Origin: an uncultured Muribaculaceae bacterium
Lineage (GTDB): Bacteria; Bacteroidota; Bacteroidia; Bacteroidales; Muribaculaceae
DNA: 43,600 nucleotides
Reading direction: 5' to 3'
Assembly (NCBI GenBank): GCA_945931475.1
Contig: CAMEPD010000011.1
Location: 1-43,600 of the forward strand
Shown in pieces: positions 15,467-24,060 of the stretch. The notes under the pieces are model-generated. The model worked only from the letters and a program-made list of their open reading frames with translations, did not search any database and was not told the origin of the DNA. Positions within the stretch are counted from its first letter, which is position 1. Every line of letters begins with the position of its first letter. The position numbers and the translations under genes are program-made.

Positions 15467-18400
15467 ATGAAAAAAACTTTACCAATTTATCGCGGGTGCG
15501 TGCTTGCAGCAATAGCTGTTATGTGCTCGAGTGTCAGTCTTTCGGCCGAGGATGCTCTGTACTACTCCTCCGATTTCGCGTGCGCCAATCTCTCGGATAT
15601 CGGCTTTACGACAATCGACGGTAATGCCGACGGCAAGACATGGACGCCGCGCCAATCAACATTGAATTACTATTACATCGACGGTGTGAAGTACAGTGAT
15701 CCCACCCAGTACACGCCCACGATGATTGAAAGCAAATCAAACGACGACTGGCTCATCACCCCGGGAATAGCCCTGGAAGCGGGCAAAACCTACCGTGTGA
15801 AATTCTCTATGTGCAAGAATTGGTTCGTTGCCGAGCAGAACGTGTTCGAAATCTGCCTCGGCACAGCCAAGAATGCCGCCTCCATGACCCGGACGCTGAT
15901 ACCGGTTTCGACCCTTCCCCAGGGCCCGGGCAACAACATCTTCAATTTCGAGACTACCATTCAGGTTGACAGCGACGCCGACTATTACATCGGCATTCAC
16001 GCCACCGGCCCTTCGACCAACGGTTTCGGCATAGCCCGCCTCGAACTTCAGAAAGGTGTGGCAATCAGCAACCCCCTCCCGGTCGACAACCTTACCATCA
16101 CTCCCGACGCCTCCGGTGTCAAAAAGGCGGTACTCTCCTTCAACGCCCCTCTCAAGGCCAAGGATGGCAGCGACCTTGCAGCCCTTACACAAATCGAAAT
16201 TCGTCGCAACGGCGAATACGAGGGACGTATTGACAATCCCACTCCCGGGGCCGCGCTCACATACACGAGTCAGGTTGCCGTCAATGGTATCTATACCTAT
16301 ACCGTAATTCCTTACTCAGCCTCAGGCGCCGGCGATGCTGCTTCTGTAACGACCTTCATCGGCATCAATACCCCCACTGCGGCTACCGATGTGGTTGTAG
16401 TCAGCACCGGAAACACCGCCTCCCATATCACCTGGACAGCCCCCACCCTCGATAAGGACGGTTATCCGGTAATAGCGTCAACGTTGAAATACGACCTTTA
16501 CCGCCGCGATATCTACTCCTACGATTGGGAAAATGTTGCCTCCGACCTCACGGCGAATTCATTTGACGACAATGTAACGCGCGAAGATGACGCCCAGGCC
16601 TTCTACACTTATGGCGTCGTTGCAAAGACCAACGAAGGCGAGGCCAAGCGCGCAGAATCGAATCCGCTGCCGATGGGCACACCCTACCCTATGCCCTTCA
16701 AGGAATCGTTCGTCGGCGGCCGCGCTTCAACCATCGCCACTTCCACCGAAATCGGCGGTCATACTCAGTGGTATCAGACTATCGATTTCGAGACCGTGAA
16801 AGCAGCCGACGGCGACAACGGTATGATTTACCTCAACGGTGCCCTCAATGGCGCTGCAGACCTGCACCTCGGTCTTGTTGACATCACCTCGCAGTCGCCC
16901 GTGCTCACCTATTATACCTACAACATCACCGACCCCGCGCCGGCAAGCACGCTCAAGGTTATCGTCACTGCCACCGACGGCACACAGAAAGTATTCGACG
17001 AATACACACCCGGCAACCTCTGGCACAAATCGATTCTCCGACTCGATGAATTCGTGGGCAAAACCGTGATGCTCGACTTCATAGGCAAGCGCCTGAGCAT
17101 GAACGATATGCTGCTCGATGACATCAATATCTCCGAAATTTTCCGTCAGGACCTCAAGGTCAACGGCATTACCGTACCCGACGAGGCCCGCAGCGGCGAA
17201 GATTTCCAGGTTACCGTTGATGTCCTCAACTTCGGCTCCGACCTGTCGGGCGACTATTCGGTCGACCTGTATTGCGACGGCCAGAAAGTCGACAGCCGCT
17301 CGGCATCGGGCCTCGGCGTCGGCGATCACAATATGATAACATTCACCTGCAATCACGGCATATTCTCCCCTGACAAGGTCAGCTACTCGGCTGCTATAGT
17401 ATATGATGCCGACGAATATGCCGACAACAATACCTCAGAATCTGTCGAAATCCCCGTGCTTAAGAACTCCTACCCCGTAGTAGACGACCTCTCGGGTACG
17501 CTCTCGGGTAACACCGTCACACTGACATGGAGCGAGCCCGATACCTCGAAGGCTCAGCCCTACCCCGTCAAGGAAAACTTCGACAGCTACACGTCTTGGG
17601 CCAACTCCGGCATCGGAGAGTGGGTTCTTGTTGACCGCGACCAGGCACAGATTGCCGGCTTCAGCGATGGCGATATGCCCGGTATTCCCGACTACTCACA
17701 GCAGTCGTGGTGGATTTTCGATAACTCCGACCCGCAGTTCAACAACGGTTCGATGGCAACGCTCTCGGGTCACAAATTCCTGGCATCGATGGTTTCAGGC
17801 ATCAAGGGTGAAGGCTATGTGCAGAACGACGATTGGGCCATCTCGCCCGAACTTTATGGAGGTCCGCAGACCATAACAATCAACGCCCGAAGCTACAGCC
17901 TCTCGGATTTCGAAACCTTCGAGGTGCTCTACTCTACCGGTTCTGTCAATCCCGATGACTTCGTGAACGTTGAGGAATTCCCTGAAATTCCGGCCCAATA
18001 CACCGCATACGAGGTTGAACTCCCCGACGGAGCCAAACGTTTCGCCATCCGCAACATTTCGCTCGGTAAATACCTTCTCATGGTCGACGACATCACCTAC
18101 ATCCCCGTGGGTGAACCCGGAGCATTCTCAATCAACGGTTACAATATCTACCGCGACGGTGTGAAGCTTAACTCCGCACCCGTTGAAGAGAACGAGTTCA
18201 CCGACTCCGATTGCACCGACCCCAATCACAACTACCATGTGACTGTACTCTATTCAGCCGGCGAATCGCGTGCCTCCAATACCTATTCTCCCTCCGGAGC
18301 CGCTGTCACCGAAACCGAAACTTCCACTTTCCGTGCATTCGGTGCTGACGGCACCATCCTGCTGCGCGATGCCACCGAGGCCGTAACCGTTTACACAGTC

Positions 18401-18511
18401 GACGGACGCACCGCAGCTCAGCTCCCTGCCGGTTCTGACTACTATGCCACCGCTCCCGGTCTGTACATTGTAGTTTCCGGAACAACCGCCGTGAAGGTTC
18501 TTGTAAAATAA
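15467..18511 (+). CDS. Large secreted multidomain protein (choice-of-anchor-J-like, FnIII, CARDB-like)
   Basis: The 1014-residue protein has an N-terminal signal peptide (about 1-28). A jelly-roll domain of the choice-of-anchor J type follows (about 30-190, with NDDWLITPGIALEAGKTYRV). FnIII-like repeats come next (about 200-400), then a further jelly-roll segment. A CARDB-like domain starts near residue 560 (LKVNGITVPDEARSGEDFQVTV). A second anchor-J-like domain lies near 700-870 (QNDDWAISPEL). The C-terminus reads VTVYTVDGRTAAQL and ends AVKVLVK, matching the end of the upstream protease. No catalytic residues are recognisable, so adhesion or binding is more likely than enzymatic activity. 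It follows the protease gene by 68 bases on the same strand. Confidence 0.82.
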   Translation: MKKTLPIYRGCVLAAIAVMCSSVSLSAEDALYYSSDFACANLSDIGFTTIDGNADGKTWTPRQSTLNYYYIDGVKYSDPTQYTPTMIESKSNDDWLITPGIALEAGKTYRVKFSMCKNWFVAEQNVFEICLGTAKNAASMTRTLIPVSTLPQGPGNNIFNFETTIQVDSDADYYIGIHATGPSTNGFGIARLELQKGVAISNPLPVDNLTITPDASGVKKAVLSFNAPLKAKDGSDLAALTQIEIRRNGEYEGRIDNPTPGAALTYTSQVAVNGIYTYTVIPYSASGAGDAASVTTFIGINTPTAATDVVVVSTGNTASHITWTAPTLDKDGYPVIASTLKYDLYRRDIYSYDWENVASDLTANSFDDNVTREDDAQAFYTYGVVAKTNEGEAKRAESNPLPMGTPYPMPFKESFVGGRASTIATSTEIGGHTQWYQTIDFETVKAADGDNGMIYLNGALNGAADLHLGLVDITSQSPVLTYYTYNITDPAPASTLKVIVTATDGTQKVFDEYTPGNLWHKSILRLDEFVGKTVMLDFIGKRLSMNDMLLDDINISEIFRQDLKVNGITVPDEARSGEDFQVTVDVLNFGSDLSGDYSVDLYCDGQKVDSRSASGLGVGDHNMITFTCNHGIFSPDKVSYSAAIVYDADEYADNNTSESVEIPVLKNSYPVVDDLSGTLSGNTVTLTWSEPDTSKAQPYPVKENFDSYTSWANSGIGEWVLVDRDQAQIAGFSDGDMPGIPDYSQQSWWIFDNSDPQFNNGSMATLSGHKFLASMVSGIKGEGYVQNDDWAISPELYGGPQTITINARSYSLSDFETFEVLYSTGSVNPDDFVNVEEFPEIPAQYTAYEVELPDGAKRFAIRNISLGKYLLMVDDITYIPVGEPGAFSINGYNIYRDGVKLNSAPVEENEFTDSDCTDPNHNYHVTVLYSAGESRASNTYSPSGAAVTETETSTFRAFGADGTILLRDATEAVTVYTVDGRTAAQLPAGSDYYATAPGLYIVVSGTTAVKVLVK

Positions 18512-18608
18512 CCCTCCGACATCTAAGCGACTCAAATCATCTCCTCACAAAGGACGCACCCGACTAAGGGCGCTGAATAAGACCTTCCGTAGGATTTAGA
18601 CCAAATTC

Positions 18609-18650
18609 AATCGGCATATATCAAGTCTAACACTTGCATATGTGCCGATT
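18609..18650 (+). terminator. Hairpin after the 1014-aa protein gene, possible terminator
   Basis: Arms AATCGGCA (18609-18616) and TGCCGATT (18643-18650) extend inward with CAAGT/ACTTG pairing and a few mismatches. It is followed by GTTTGT rather than a clean T-run. The preceding 18512-18608 holds nothing recognisable. Confidence 0.45.
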
Positions 18651-18744
18651 GTTTGTAACTCCGGGTTGCTTTTTCGTACTGTCCAACCGTGGAAGCCATC
18701 AGTTCATTTGACGGTATCCGTCCGAAAAGAGCCGACTTGATTTT

Positions 18745-18942
18745 GTGTATCCGTCCGAAATCGGCCAACCTGTAAGTTATTACGAAATAATCTGCCCCAC
18801 AACATCTCCCTGATAAAGAGTCTGAAAGACTCCATTCGTGTAGCCGGGGGTTGAGCGAACAAAGTGAGCGATACCCCCGGATAATTCGTGTAGTATCAAA
18901 GAGTCTGTAAGACTCGGTGTTACCGTGGAACGCAGTCCCCGA
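18745..18942 (+). repeat. Left copy of a ~200-bp inverted, hairpin-rich repeat
   Basis: This unit is repeated in inverted orientation at 19073-19272 with high identity over its whole length. Within it are three hairpins in a row: GAGTCT-GAA-AGACTC (18819-18833), a stem with CCGGGGG/CCCCCGG ends (about 18844-18880), and GAGTCT-GTA-AGACTC (18901-18915). Short open frames across it look like by-products of the repeat. The layout suggests a modular palindromic repeat of the REP/BIME sort or the remnant of a mobile element. The roughly 130 bases between the copies are not recognised. Confidence 0.8.
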
Positions 18943-19072
18943 CTCACTAACCAAGAATCTGATTTTGATGGCGAAAGATTTGTTTTGGCAGAGGGTGTTA
19001 TCAAGAATCAAAAAAAACGGAGGGCCGGAACGTCAATTCATTCGGCAGGTTGCCGTTTCGCGACAATTATAC

Positions 19073-19272
19073 GCCGGGGCCTGCGTCCCACGGGAACAAG
19101 GAGTCTTACAGACTCTCATAGAGGGGATGGCCATAACCGGGGGTATCGCTCACTTTGTTCGCTCAACCCCCGGCTACACGAGTGGAGTCTTTCAGACTCT
19201 TTATCTAGGAGATGTAAGTGGCAGATTATTTTCATAGTAACTTAAAGGTGGGTTGATTTCGGACGGAGACAT
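19073..19272 (-). repeat. Right copy of the inverted hairpin-rich repeat
   Basis: This is the reverse complement of the 18745-18942 unit with scattered mismatches. The core of about 80 bp around the GAGTCTGAAAGACTC hairpin and the CCGGGGG stem is almost identical; the outer parts are more diverged. The two copies together could form a large cruciform. It ends about 100 bases before the IS element; the sequence 19273-19357 between them shows nothing I recognise. Confidence 0.8.
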
Positions 19273-19373
19273 TCGACGTCGAGATAGCGAAAATCGCCCG
19301 CCCGACCTCTTCTGCTACCCTGAAATAGCCCTATACCACAACTTGACTACAAAAAAGAGACCCCGGCGCAATG

Positions 19374-21132
19374 GAGGGCACTGAAAAAGTAACAACATTT
19401 TATCTCCCTCCCTCCCATAGCCCAGAAATTGAACTCGCCAAGTCCGATTTGTCGGATTTGGCGAGTTTGCTATAATATAGCTGATACGTGACTTCAATGG
19501 GCGTAATTTACGAGTATGAGGGTCTCAATGACACCCGATGCTTCACAGAAAAGGGCCATTTCAGCCCAGACGTAGAATTCTCTTGATATTGGCGGCAAAA
19601 ATCGCTATTGCACCTTGCATGCGCATACAGTCTATGCCATACGAGTCGGCCCGACCGTATCCGAATACATTTTTAAGTTCGGCGTTCTTTGCCTCTATCT
19701 TATATCTTACCTTTGCCTTCTCCTTGAACCGTTCCGTTTTTTCAAAATCTGCATGCTGCTGATACTGCTCCGATTTTATCTGTACAGAATAGGTCTTGCT
19801 TTTTGAACCATCTTTATAACATCCCTTTCGCCGGGAACAAGTCTTGCATTTCTCTGTGTCGAAGAAAAACACCAGCGACTGGTTCTGACCTTGGCCCTTT
19901 TTACCTTGTCTGGCTTTCCTTATCGCCATATATCCAGCCGGACATACGAACATGCCGGCATCCTTATTGTAATCAAACTTATCCTCGTCCCTGCGCGCTC
20001 CGTTGCTGATGGTCGGATTAAGTCGCGCCACCAGCTCGAACCCATCTTCTTTGTTATTTGAAAGTGTGATATTGTCTTTCCCAGAATATGCGGTATCGCC
20101 TACAACCGTGTCAACTTCCATGCCGTTTCTACGACTTTGCTCCACCAGTTCCTGCAATTGAGGCCCGTCACCCTTCTCGCCCGAGGTGACTGTTGCCGCA
20201 GTTATAATCCGTTCATCACTCATCGCAATATGTGTCTTGTAGCCAATGAATGAATCGTCCTCGCTCTTATGGCCGATTCTTGCGTCCTCATCCCTGGATG
20301 TGACATAATGGTCTTCTATATCAGAAAGCACCTCTTTCAACATGTTGAGGCGTTCCTTGATTTTGGGTATCTCGGTAAGCGTCGGATTGGAGCCTACGAC
20401 ATCAAGCAACTCCTTGGTATAGTCAAGTTCATGCCCCAGTTCATCATCCGTATTCTTTGCGGGCAGCTTCGTCCGGACTGACTCATCCGACTCATAAAGA
20501 CTCTTGCGCAGTTGTTTTGAGCGAAGGCGCAGAATCTCAATCGGAGAGTCTGGATCGCTTCTCGAACCGGTATGTGTGGCGTCTACTATTATAGTACGGG
20601 ACTTGATTATGCCTTTCTCTATGGCTATCTCCACTGTCTTGCCAATCAGCAGATTCAGCAAATCCTTGTCCTTGAGCCTAAGCTTGCGGAACTTGCACAA
20701 GGAACTGGGATTTATGATGTCGGTATTCTCAGGCGTCATTCCAAGGAAATACTTGAACGACATATCATACCGCGACCGCTCTACAACATCAACATCTGAA
20801 ATATCATAGATTGTTTTCAACAACAGATATTTGAACATCACAACTGGACTTTCTGCCATCCGACCGTTGTCCTGGCAGTATTTATCCATAAGTTCTTTTT
20901 GGATGAATGAAAAGTCCACGAGGTCATTAATCCGGCGCAGCAGATTATCCTGTGGAATTATCAGGGCGTAAAAATCAATGTAGTCGCTGAACTGTATTGT
21001 CTGTTGAAGAGGTAGCATATCGGTCTGATTTCTACCTATAAAGTTACGAAAAATCTGCACATACACAAGCATTTGGCCTGATATGTGCAGATAGATTTTA
21101 GGATTTCGACCAGCAGAGGACTTTTTCAGTGC
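19374..21132 (-). mobile_element. IS1182-family insertion sequence, complete
   Basis: A 15-bp terminal inverted repeat, GGGCACTGAAAAAGT, lies at 19376-19390 with its complement at 21120-21134. A 13-bp direct repeat, CCCCGGCGCAATG, flanks the element at 19361-19373 and 21133-21145 and is the probable target duplication; the exact ends are uncertain by two to four bases. The element is about 1.76 kb and holds one full-length transposase gene, so it may still be mobile. Inside the left end a 16-bp hairpin (arms 19432-19447 and 19452-19467, one wobble pair) may shield or end transcription. Confidence 0.9.
19561..21018 (-). CDS. IS1182-family DDE transposase
   Basis: The 485-residue transposase begins at the ATG at 21016-21018 (MLPLQQTIQFSDYID); an upstream in-frame ATG at 21070-21072 would lengthen it by 18 residues. 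The N-terminal DUF772-like DNA-binding domain spans about residues 1-120. The RNase H-like catalytic domain follows, with likely acidic residues in TIIVDATHTGS, DTVVGDTAYSG and a Glu in YRIEAKNAELKNVFG. A cysteine cluster (CKTCSRRKGC) lies before the last catalytic region, as is common in this family. The frame is intact, with no stops or frameshift, so activity is possible. It is oriented with rpoD, so readthrough from rpoD could express it. Confidence 0.93.
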   Translation of the reverse strand: MLPLQQTIQFSDYIDFYALIIPQDNLLRRINDLVDFSFIQKELMDKYCQDNGRMAESPVVMFKYLLLKTIYDISDVDVVERSRYDMSFKYFLGMTPENTDIINPSSLCKFRKLRLKDKDLLNLLIGKTVEIAIEKGIIKSRTIIVDATHTGSRSDPDSPIEILRLRSKQLRKSLYESDESVRTKLPAKNTDDELGHELDYTKELLDVVGSNPTLTEIPKIKERLNMLKEVLSDIEDHYVTSRDEDARIGHKSEDDSFIGYKTHIAMSDERIITAATVTSGEKGDGPQLQELVEQSRRNGMEVDTVVGDTAYSGKDNITLSNNKEDGFELVARLNPTISNGARRDEDKFDYNKDAGMFVCPAGYMAIRKARQGKKGQGQNQSLVFFFDTEKCKTCSRRKGCYKDGSKSKTYSVQIKSEQYQQHADFEKTERFKEKAKVRYKIEAKNAELKNVFGYGRADSYGIDCMRMQGAIAIFAANIKRILRLG

Positions 21133-21154
21133 CCCCGGCGCAATGTCGGGGTCT
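21133..21154 (-). terminator. rpoD terminator, proximal half, split by the IS
   Basis: If the IS and one copy of the 13-bp duplication are removed, 19351-19373 joins 21146 onward. The join makes an 8-bp perfect hairpin (AGACCCCG at 19358-19365 with CGGGGTCT at 21147-21154) and a 9-nt loop. On the minus strand the hairpin is followed by CTTTTTTG. That is a classic terminator about 30 bases after the rpoD stop. In the present DNA the two arms are about 1.8 kb apart. Confidence 0.8.
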
Positions 21155-21183
21155 GTATTTTAGTGGGCGGATATGGCGGGGGA

Positions 21184-22044
21184 TTACTGGCCGAGGTAGG
21201 TTTTGAGGAGGCGCGATTTCTGGCCTTTCAGCCGACGGATAGCTTTCTCCTTTATCTGGCGGACGCGTTCGCGGGTGAGGTCGAACTTGGCTCCAATCTC
21301 TTCGAGGGTCATCTCTTGACAACCGATACCGAAGAACATTTTCAGTATCTCGCGTTCGCGTTCGTGGAGCTGACGCAGTGCGCGGTCAACCTCTTTCGAC
21401 AGCGATTCCTGAGTAAGTGTGGCGTCGGCCATTGGCGAATCATCGTTGGTGAGTACATCGAGAAGCGAATTGTCTTCACCTTCAACGAATGGGGCGTCGA
21501 CCGATATATGGCGACCTGAAACCTTGAGTGTATCGGCAATTTTCTCTACGGGAACATCAAGTGTTTCGGCAAGCTCTTCGGGCGACGGACGACGCTCATT
21601 CTCCTGTTCGAATTTAGAGAGTGCTTTCGAAATCTTATTGAGCGAGCCTACCTGATTCAATGGAAGACGTACTATACGCGACTGCTCGGCCAGAGCCTGA
21701 AGGATTGACTGACGAATCCACCAGACGGCATACGAGATGAATTTGAAGCCTCGCGTTTCATCAAACTTCTGAGCGGCCTTAATCAAACCGAGGTTACCCT
21801 CGTTAATCAGGTCGGGAAGCGAGAGGCCCTGATTCTGATACTGCTTGGCTACAGAAACCACGAAACGTAGATTTGCACGCGTGAGTTTTTCAAGTGCCTG
21901 CTGGTCGCCCTCACGAATGCGCTGGGCTAACTCAACTTCCTGGTCAACAGTGATAAGTTCCTCACGGCCAATCTCCTGCAGGTATTTGTCGAGTGATGCG
22001 CTCTCGCGATTGGTAATGGATTTTGAAATTTTAAGCTGTCTCAT
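21184..22044 (-). CDS. rpoD: Primary sigma factor RpoD (sigma-70 family, Bacteroidetes type)
   Basis: The 286-residue protein is the short primary sigma of Bacteroidetes, which lacks the long region 1.1 of E. coli RpoD. Region 1.2 starts at [18 protein letters not shown]. Region 2 holds [38 protein letters not shown] and the promoter-melting helix [17 protein letters not shown]. Region 3 follows ([16 protein letters not shown]). Region 4 ends the protein, with helix-turn-helix [29 protein letters not shown]. It directs RNA polymerase to TTTG/TAnnTTTG promoters, several of which occur in this window. Its own leader has a TAACTTTG box. The native terminator has been interrupted by an insertion sequence. 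Confidence 0.95.
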   Translation of the reverse strand: MRQLKISKSITNRESASLDKYLQEIGREELITVDQEVELAQRIREGDQQALEKLTRANLRFVVSVAKQYQNQGLSLPDLINEGNLGLIKAAQKFDETRGFKFISYAVWWIRQSILQALAEQSRIVRLPLNQVGSLNKISKALSKFEQENERRPSPEELAETLDVPVEKIADTLKVSGRHISVDAPFVEGEDNSLLDVLTNDDSPMADATLTQESLSKEVDRALRQLHEREREILKMFFGIGCQEMTLEEIGAKFDLTRERVRQIKEKAIRRLKGQKSRLLKTYLGQ

Positions 22045-22069
22045 TTCTTAGGCGATATATATCAAGATG

Positions 22070-22077
22070 CAAAGTTA
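22070..22077 (-). promoter_or_regulatory. -7 promoter box for rpoD
   Basis: The minus strand reads TAACTTTG about 25 bases before the rpoD ATG, matching TAnnTTTG. A -33 TTTG at the right distance is not evident. Confidence 0.55.
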
Positions 22078-22119
22078 CAAAATATTCAGGTTATGAGAGA
22101 TAATGCATTCGTTAAAATT

Positions 22120-22169
22120 ACATAATTTAACTCACATAATTTAACTCGTTTAACTCGTCACTTTAACTC
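22120..22169. repeat. Short direct repeats (TTAACTC) upstream of rpoD
   Basis: ACATAATTTAACTC is repeated exactly in tandem at 22120-22133 and 22134-22147. The core TTAACTC occurs four times, starting at 22127, 22141, 22150 and 22163. The cluster lies between the universal stress gene stop and the rpoD promoter. It may be a regulatory site or simple slippage-derived DNA. Confidence 0.6.
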
Positions 22170-22202
22170 ATCATTCTCTCTACATTCCACTCTCTACATT
22201 TA

Positions 22203-23333
22203 TCACACCGGAATCACCATCATGGGGATGTCGGCACGGAAGAGTATTTTGTGCGGCAGCGACGGGTTGAAGAAACGCGCGAACACGCTCCGCTTCTTGT
22301 TGGGCATGCACACAAGGTCGAATGGCCTGGCAGCCTCCAGTTCGCTGATTTCCTTCTCGAATATGTCGAGGCTGATATCCTTTATCCGAAATCTGTAATC
22401 GGGAAAATGATTCTTGCAGTAGCTGAGCAGCCGGTCGATGCTGTGCGCCGGGTCGTACGCCACGGCGAACCGGCGCCGCGACGGAATGTGAAGCAGCGTT
22501 ACTTCAATATTGTTCTTGTCAACCGGGAACATACGGTAGAGCGTATCCAGCGCCAATATGTCCTGTTGGTCGAGGTTGCAGAAAAATCCTACCGATTTCA
22601 GATTACTGAAGAAATCGGGCGATACATTTTCAGGTACAGTGAACGCCGGAGTGCGGCAAGAATCGAGTACCTCAGCCGTGACGCTCCCTATCAGTTCGGC
22701 CTGTTTCTTGCCCGCTCCGCGGGTCCCCATCACAATCAGCGACGGTTTCTGCTCGCGTTCGCAAGCAAGAATGGCGTCCTCGGGAATACCCTCGGTAACT
22801 ATCGAATCAAATTTCACCGCAGGAATCTCTCCGGCCTTTATGGCCAGGCGTAACCGCTCCTCCAGTCGGCTCATCAGCACCTTGGAATCATGTTCGATTT
22901 TATGGCTTATCTCGATATCCTCGATGTCGGCATCGTAATCGTAGGTGTCGCTTAGCTGTAGGTCGGCGGTTGAGCCGGGCGGTATAAACGAGTAAAGCAG
23001 CCTTATGCGTCCGCGTAGTGAATTGGCAAGGGTGAACGCCAACCGAACAGCTTTTTCCGAACACTCCGAGAAATCTGTCGGTACCAGCACCATGCCGCCC
23101 GGGCGCTCTTCGCCGTCGGGATATGCGAATATCTCGAAGTTTTCTACGAGTCTAAGGGCTAACGGCAAATCCTTCTCGGGGATGCGAACGCGCACACCGG
23201 CAAACACGTCGGGCGTTTCGAGGTTTACATTGTTGAGTTCCACATAAATCCCCTCGCGCTCGAGCAGGGCCTTTACCGGCAAAGCTTTCTCGTAGGTATG
23301 TATGGCCAGGGTAAGCAGTTTTTCGTTTGTCAT
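22203..23333 (-). CDS. Tandem universal stress protein with N-terminal DUF2007-like domain
   Basis: The start at 23331-23333 (MTNEKLLTLAIHTYEKA) is preferred because the conserved fold begins there; the frame opens 13 codons earlier. The 376-residue protein first has a short domain (about 1-75) resembling DUF2007, a small putative signal-transducing module. The first Usp domain follows (about 80-235), with VLVPTDFSECSEKA and the nucleotide-binding motif GTRGAGKKQAELIGSVT (G-2x-G-9x-G-S/T type). The second Usp domain (about 245-376) is degenerate and lacks that motif. Universal stress proteins are cytoplasmic ATP-binding or AMP-binding stress factors of varied role. It is the next gene downstream of the window's small HTH gene, separated by about 215 bases, and reads toward rpoD's upstream region. 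Confidence 0.87.
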   Translation of the reverse strand: MTNEKLLTLAIHTYEKALPVKALLEREGIYVELNNVNLETPDVFAGVRVRIPEKDLPLALRLVENFEIFAYPDGEERPGGMVLVPTDFSECSEKAVRLAFTLANSLRGRIRLLYSFIPPGSTADLQLSDTYDYDADIEDIEISHKIEHDSKVLMSRLEERLRLAIKAGEIPAVKFDSIVTEGIPEDAILACEREQKPSLIVMGTRGAGKKQAELIGSVTAEVLDSCRTPAFTVPENVSPDFFSNLKSVGFFCNLDQQDILALDTLYRMFPVDKNNIEVTLLHIPSRRRFAVAYDPAHSIDRLLSYCKNHFPDYRFRIKDISLDIFEKEISELEAARPFDLVCMPNKKRSVFARFFNPSLPHKILFRADIPMMVIPV

Positions 23334-23422
23334 TTCAGGATAGTCAGATTTTGGGTACCTCAGTGAGCCCATTAATAATAACGTACGACGCGTGTAAAAT
23401 GTTATAGCCGTCGGCTAAGCGG

Positions 23423-23468
23423 CCTCGGGGATAAGGCTATAGAAACCTCGGGGATAAGGCTATAGAAA
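23423..23468. repeat. Exact 23-bp tandem duplication
   Basis: CCTCGGGGATAAGGCTATAG plus AAA occurs twice in direct succession (23423-23445 and 23446-23468). It lies upstream of the universal stress gene. A nearby TTATAGCC (23402-23409) could pair with GGCTATA in either copy, giving alternative hairpins. Confidence 0.7.
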
Positions 23469-23547
23469 AATGAGCACCCTGCACTATCACAGCGGCGCTC
23501 ATAGTTCGTTATGATAACGGGCTGACGGTATCTGCCCGAGGATGTTG

Positions 23548-23814
23548 TCATTTTTCGGCCTTTGCCTCTTCCTCCTGAAGAATCTCTACAGCGAGGTCGT
23601 AGATTGTGGTGTCATCAAGAACAACAATACCACCGTCGGGACCCGGTTCGATATGGAGGCCGCAGTTCTTACCGAACTCGTAGTTTGAGCCGCCAAAATA
23701 GTTGCGAATGGTCTGGGGGGTGGTATTGAGTTTGTCAGCTATGCGTCGTACAGCGCCATCGGGTAGTGCGTCTTTCAGGCGACGCAGCTCGTTGAAGGTG
23801 ATCGTTTTAGTCAT
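23548..23814 (-). CDS. Small conserved-looking protein with possible HTH
   Basis: The 88-residue protein begins MTKTITFNELRRLKDALPDG. Residues 21-40 (AVRRIADKLNTTPQTIRNYF) have the pattern of a helix-turn-helix: a helix, a turn after Asn, and a recognition-like helix with Thr-Pro-Gln-Thr. The second half forms predicted strands and an acidic C-terminal helix (IYDLAVEILQEEEAKAEK). I do not recognise a named family; it looks like a small DNA-binding protein of Bacteroidales. A TAAATTTG box about 65 bases upstream supports a real, separately transcribed gene. Confidence 0.75.
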   Translation of the reverse strand: MTKTITFNELRRLKDALPDGAVRRIADKLNTTPQTIRNYFGGSNYEFGKNCGLHIEPGPDGGIVVLDDTTIYDLAVEILQEEEAKAEK

Positions 23815-23878
23815 GACTTTAAAAATTTAAAGGTGAATATTATTTTGCCTCTAATTTAGGAATCTTTTTTAAGATAAA

Positions 23879-23886
23879 CAAATTTA
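23879..23886 (-). promoter_or_regulatory. -7 promoter box for the small HTH-like gene
   Basis: The minus strand reads TAAATTTG, matching TAnnTTTG, with a predicted leader of nearly 60 nt. No clear -33 TTTG. The surrounding 23815-24000 is very A/T-rich and holds no gene. Confidence 0.5.
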
Positions 23887-24000
23887 TTTTTCATGTTTTA
23901 TAACATATATTGTACATCCGCTCATCTAATGTATCAAAACTCAAAGGTTTATGCCGGTTAAAATTTTTATCTTACTGATGAAATTTTTTATTATTTATAA

Positions 24001-24035
24001 CAAAAAAAAGGAAGGCGCTTACCTTCCCTTTTTGC
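24001..24035 (-). terminator. Terminator of the bat operon
   Basis: GGAAGG (24010-24015) pairs with CCTTCC (24022-24027) across a 6-nt loop. A-runs and T-runs flank both sides, so it can act in both directions. It lies 26 bases beyond the batE stop on the minus strand and is followed by a run of eight T's there. A second small hairpin (CCGG-CGAAAA-CCGG) precedes it. Confidence 0.8.
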
Positions 24036-24060
24036 TGTCCGGCGAAAACCGGTTGAAAAA

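Noticed and set aside
18607-19245. Overlapping open frames of 74-134 codons (with SLCSLNPRLHEWSLSDSL-type peptides) on both strands
   Set aside because: They run through the inverted repeat units, and similar peptides arise from both copies because the DNA is repeated. No start context, promoter or protein features support genes.
19432-19467. Hairpin at the IS left end as the transposase terminator
   Set aside because: The stem is strong but no T-run follows on the minus strand, so intrinsic termination is not supported; it is kept only as a note in the IS entry.
22120-22200. CRISPR-like array
   Set aside because: The repeats are only 7-14 bp with 2-7 bp spacing and no cas genes are nearby.
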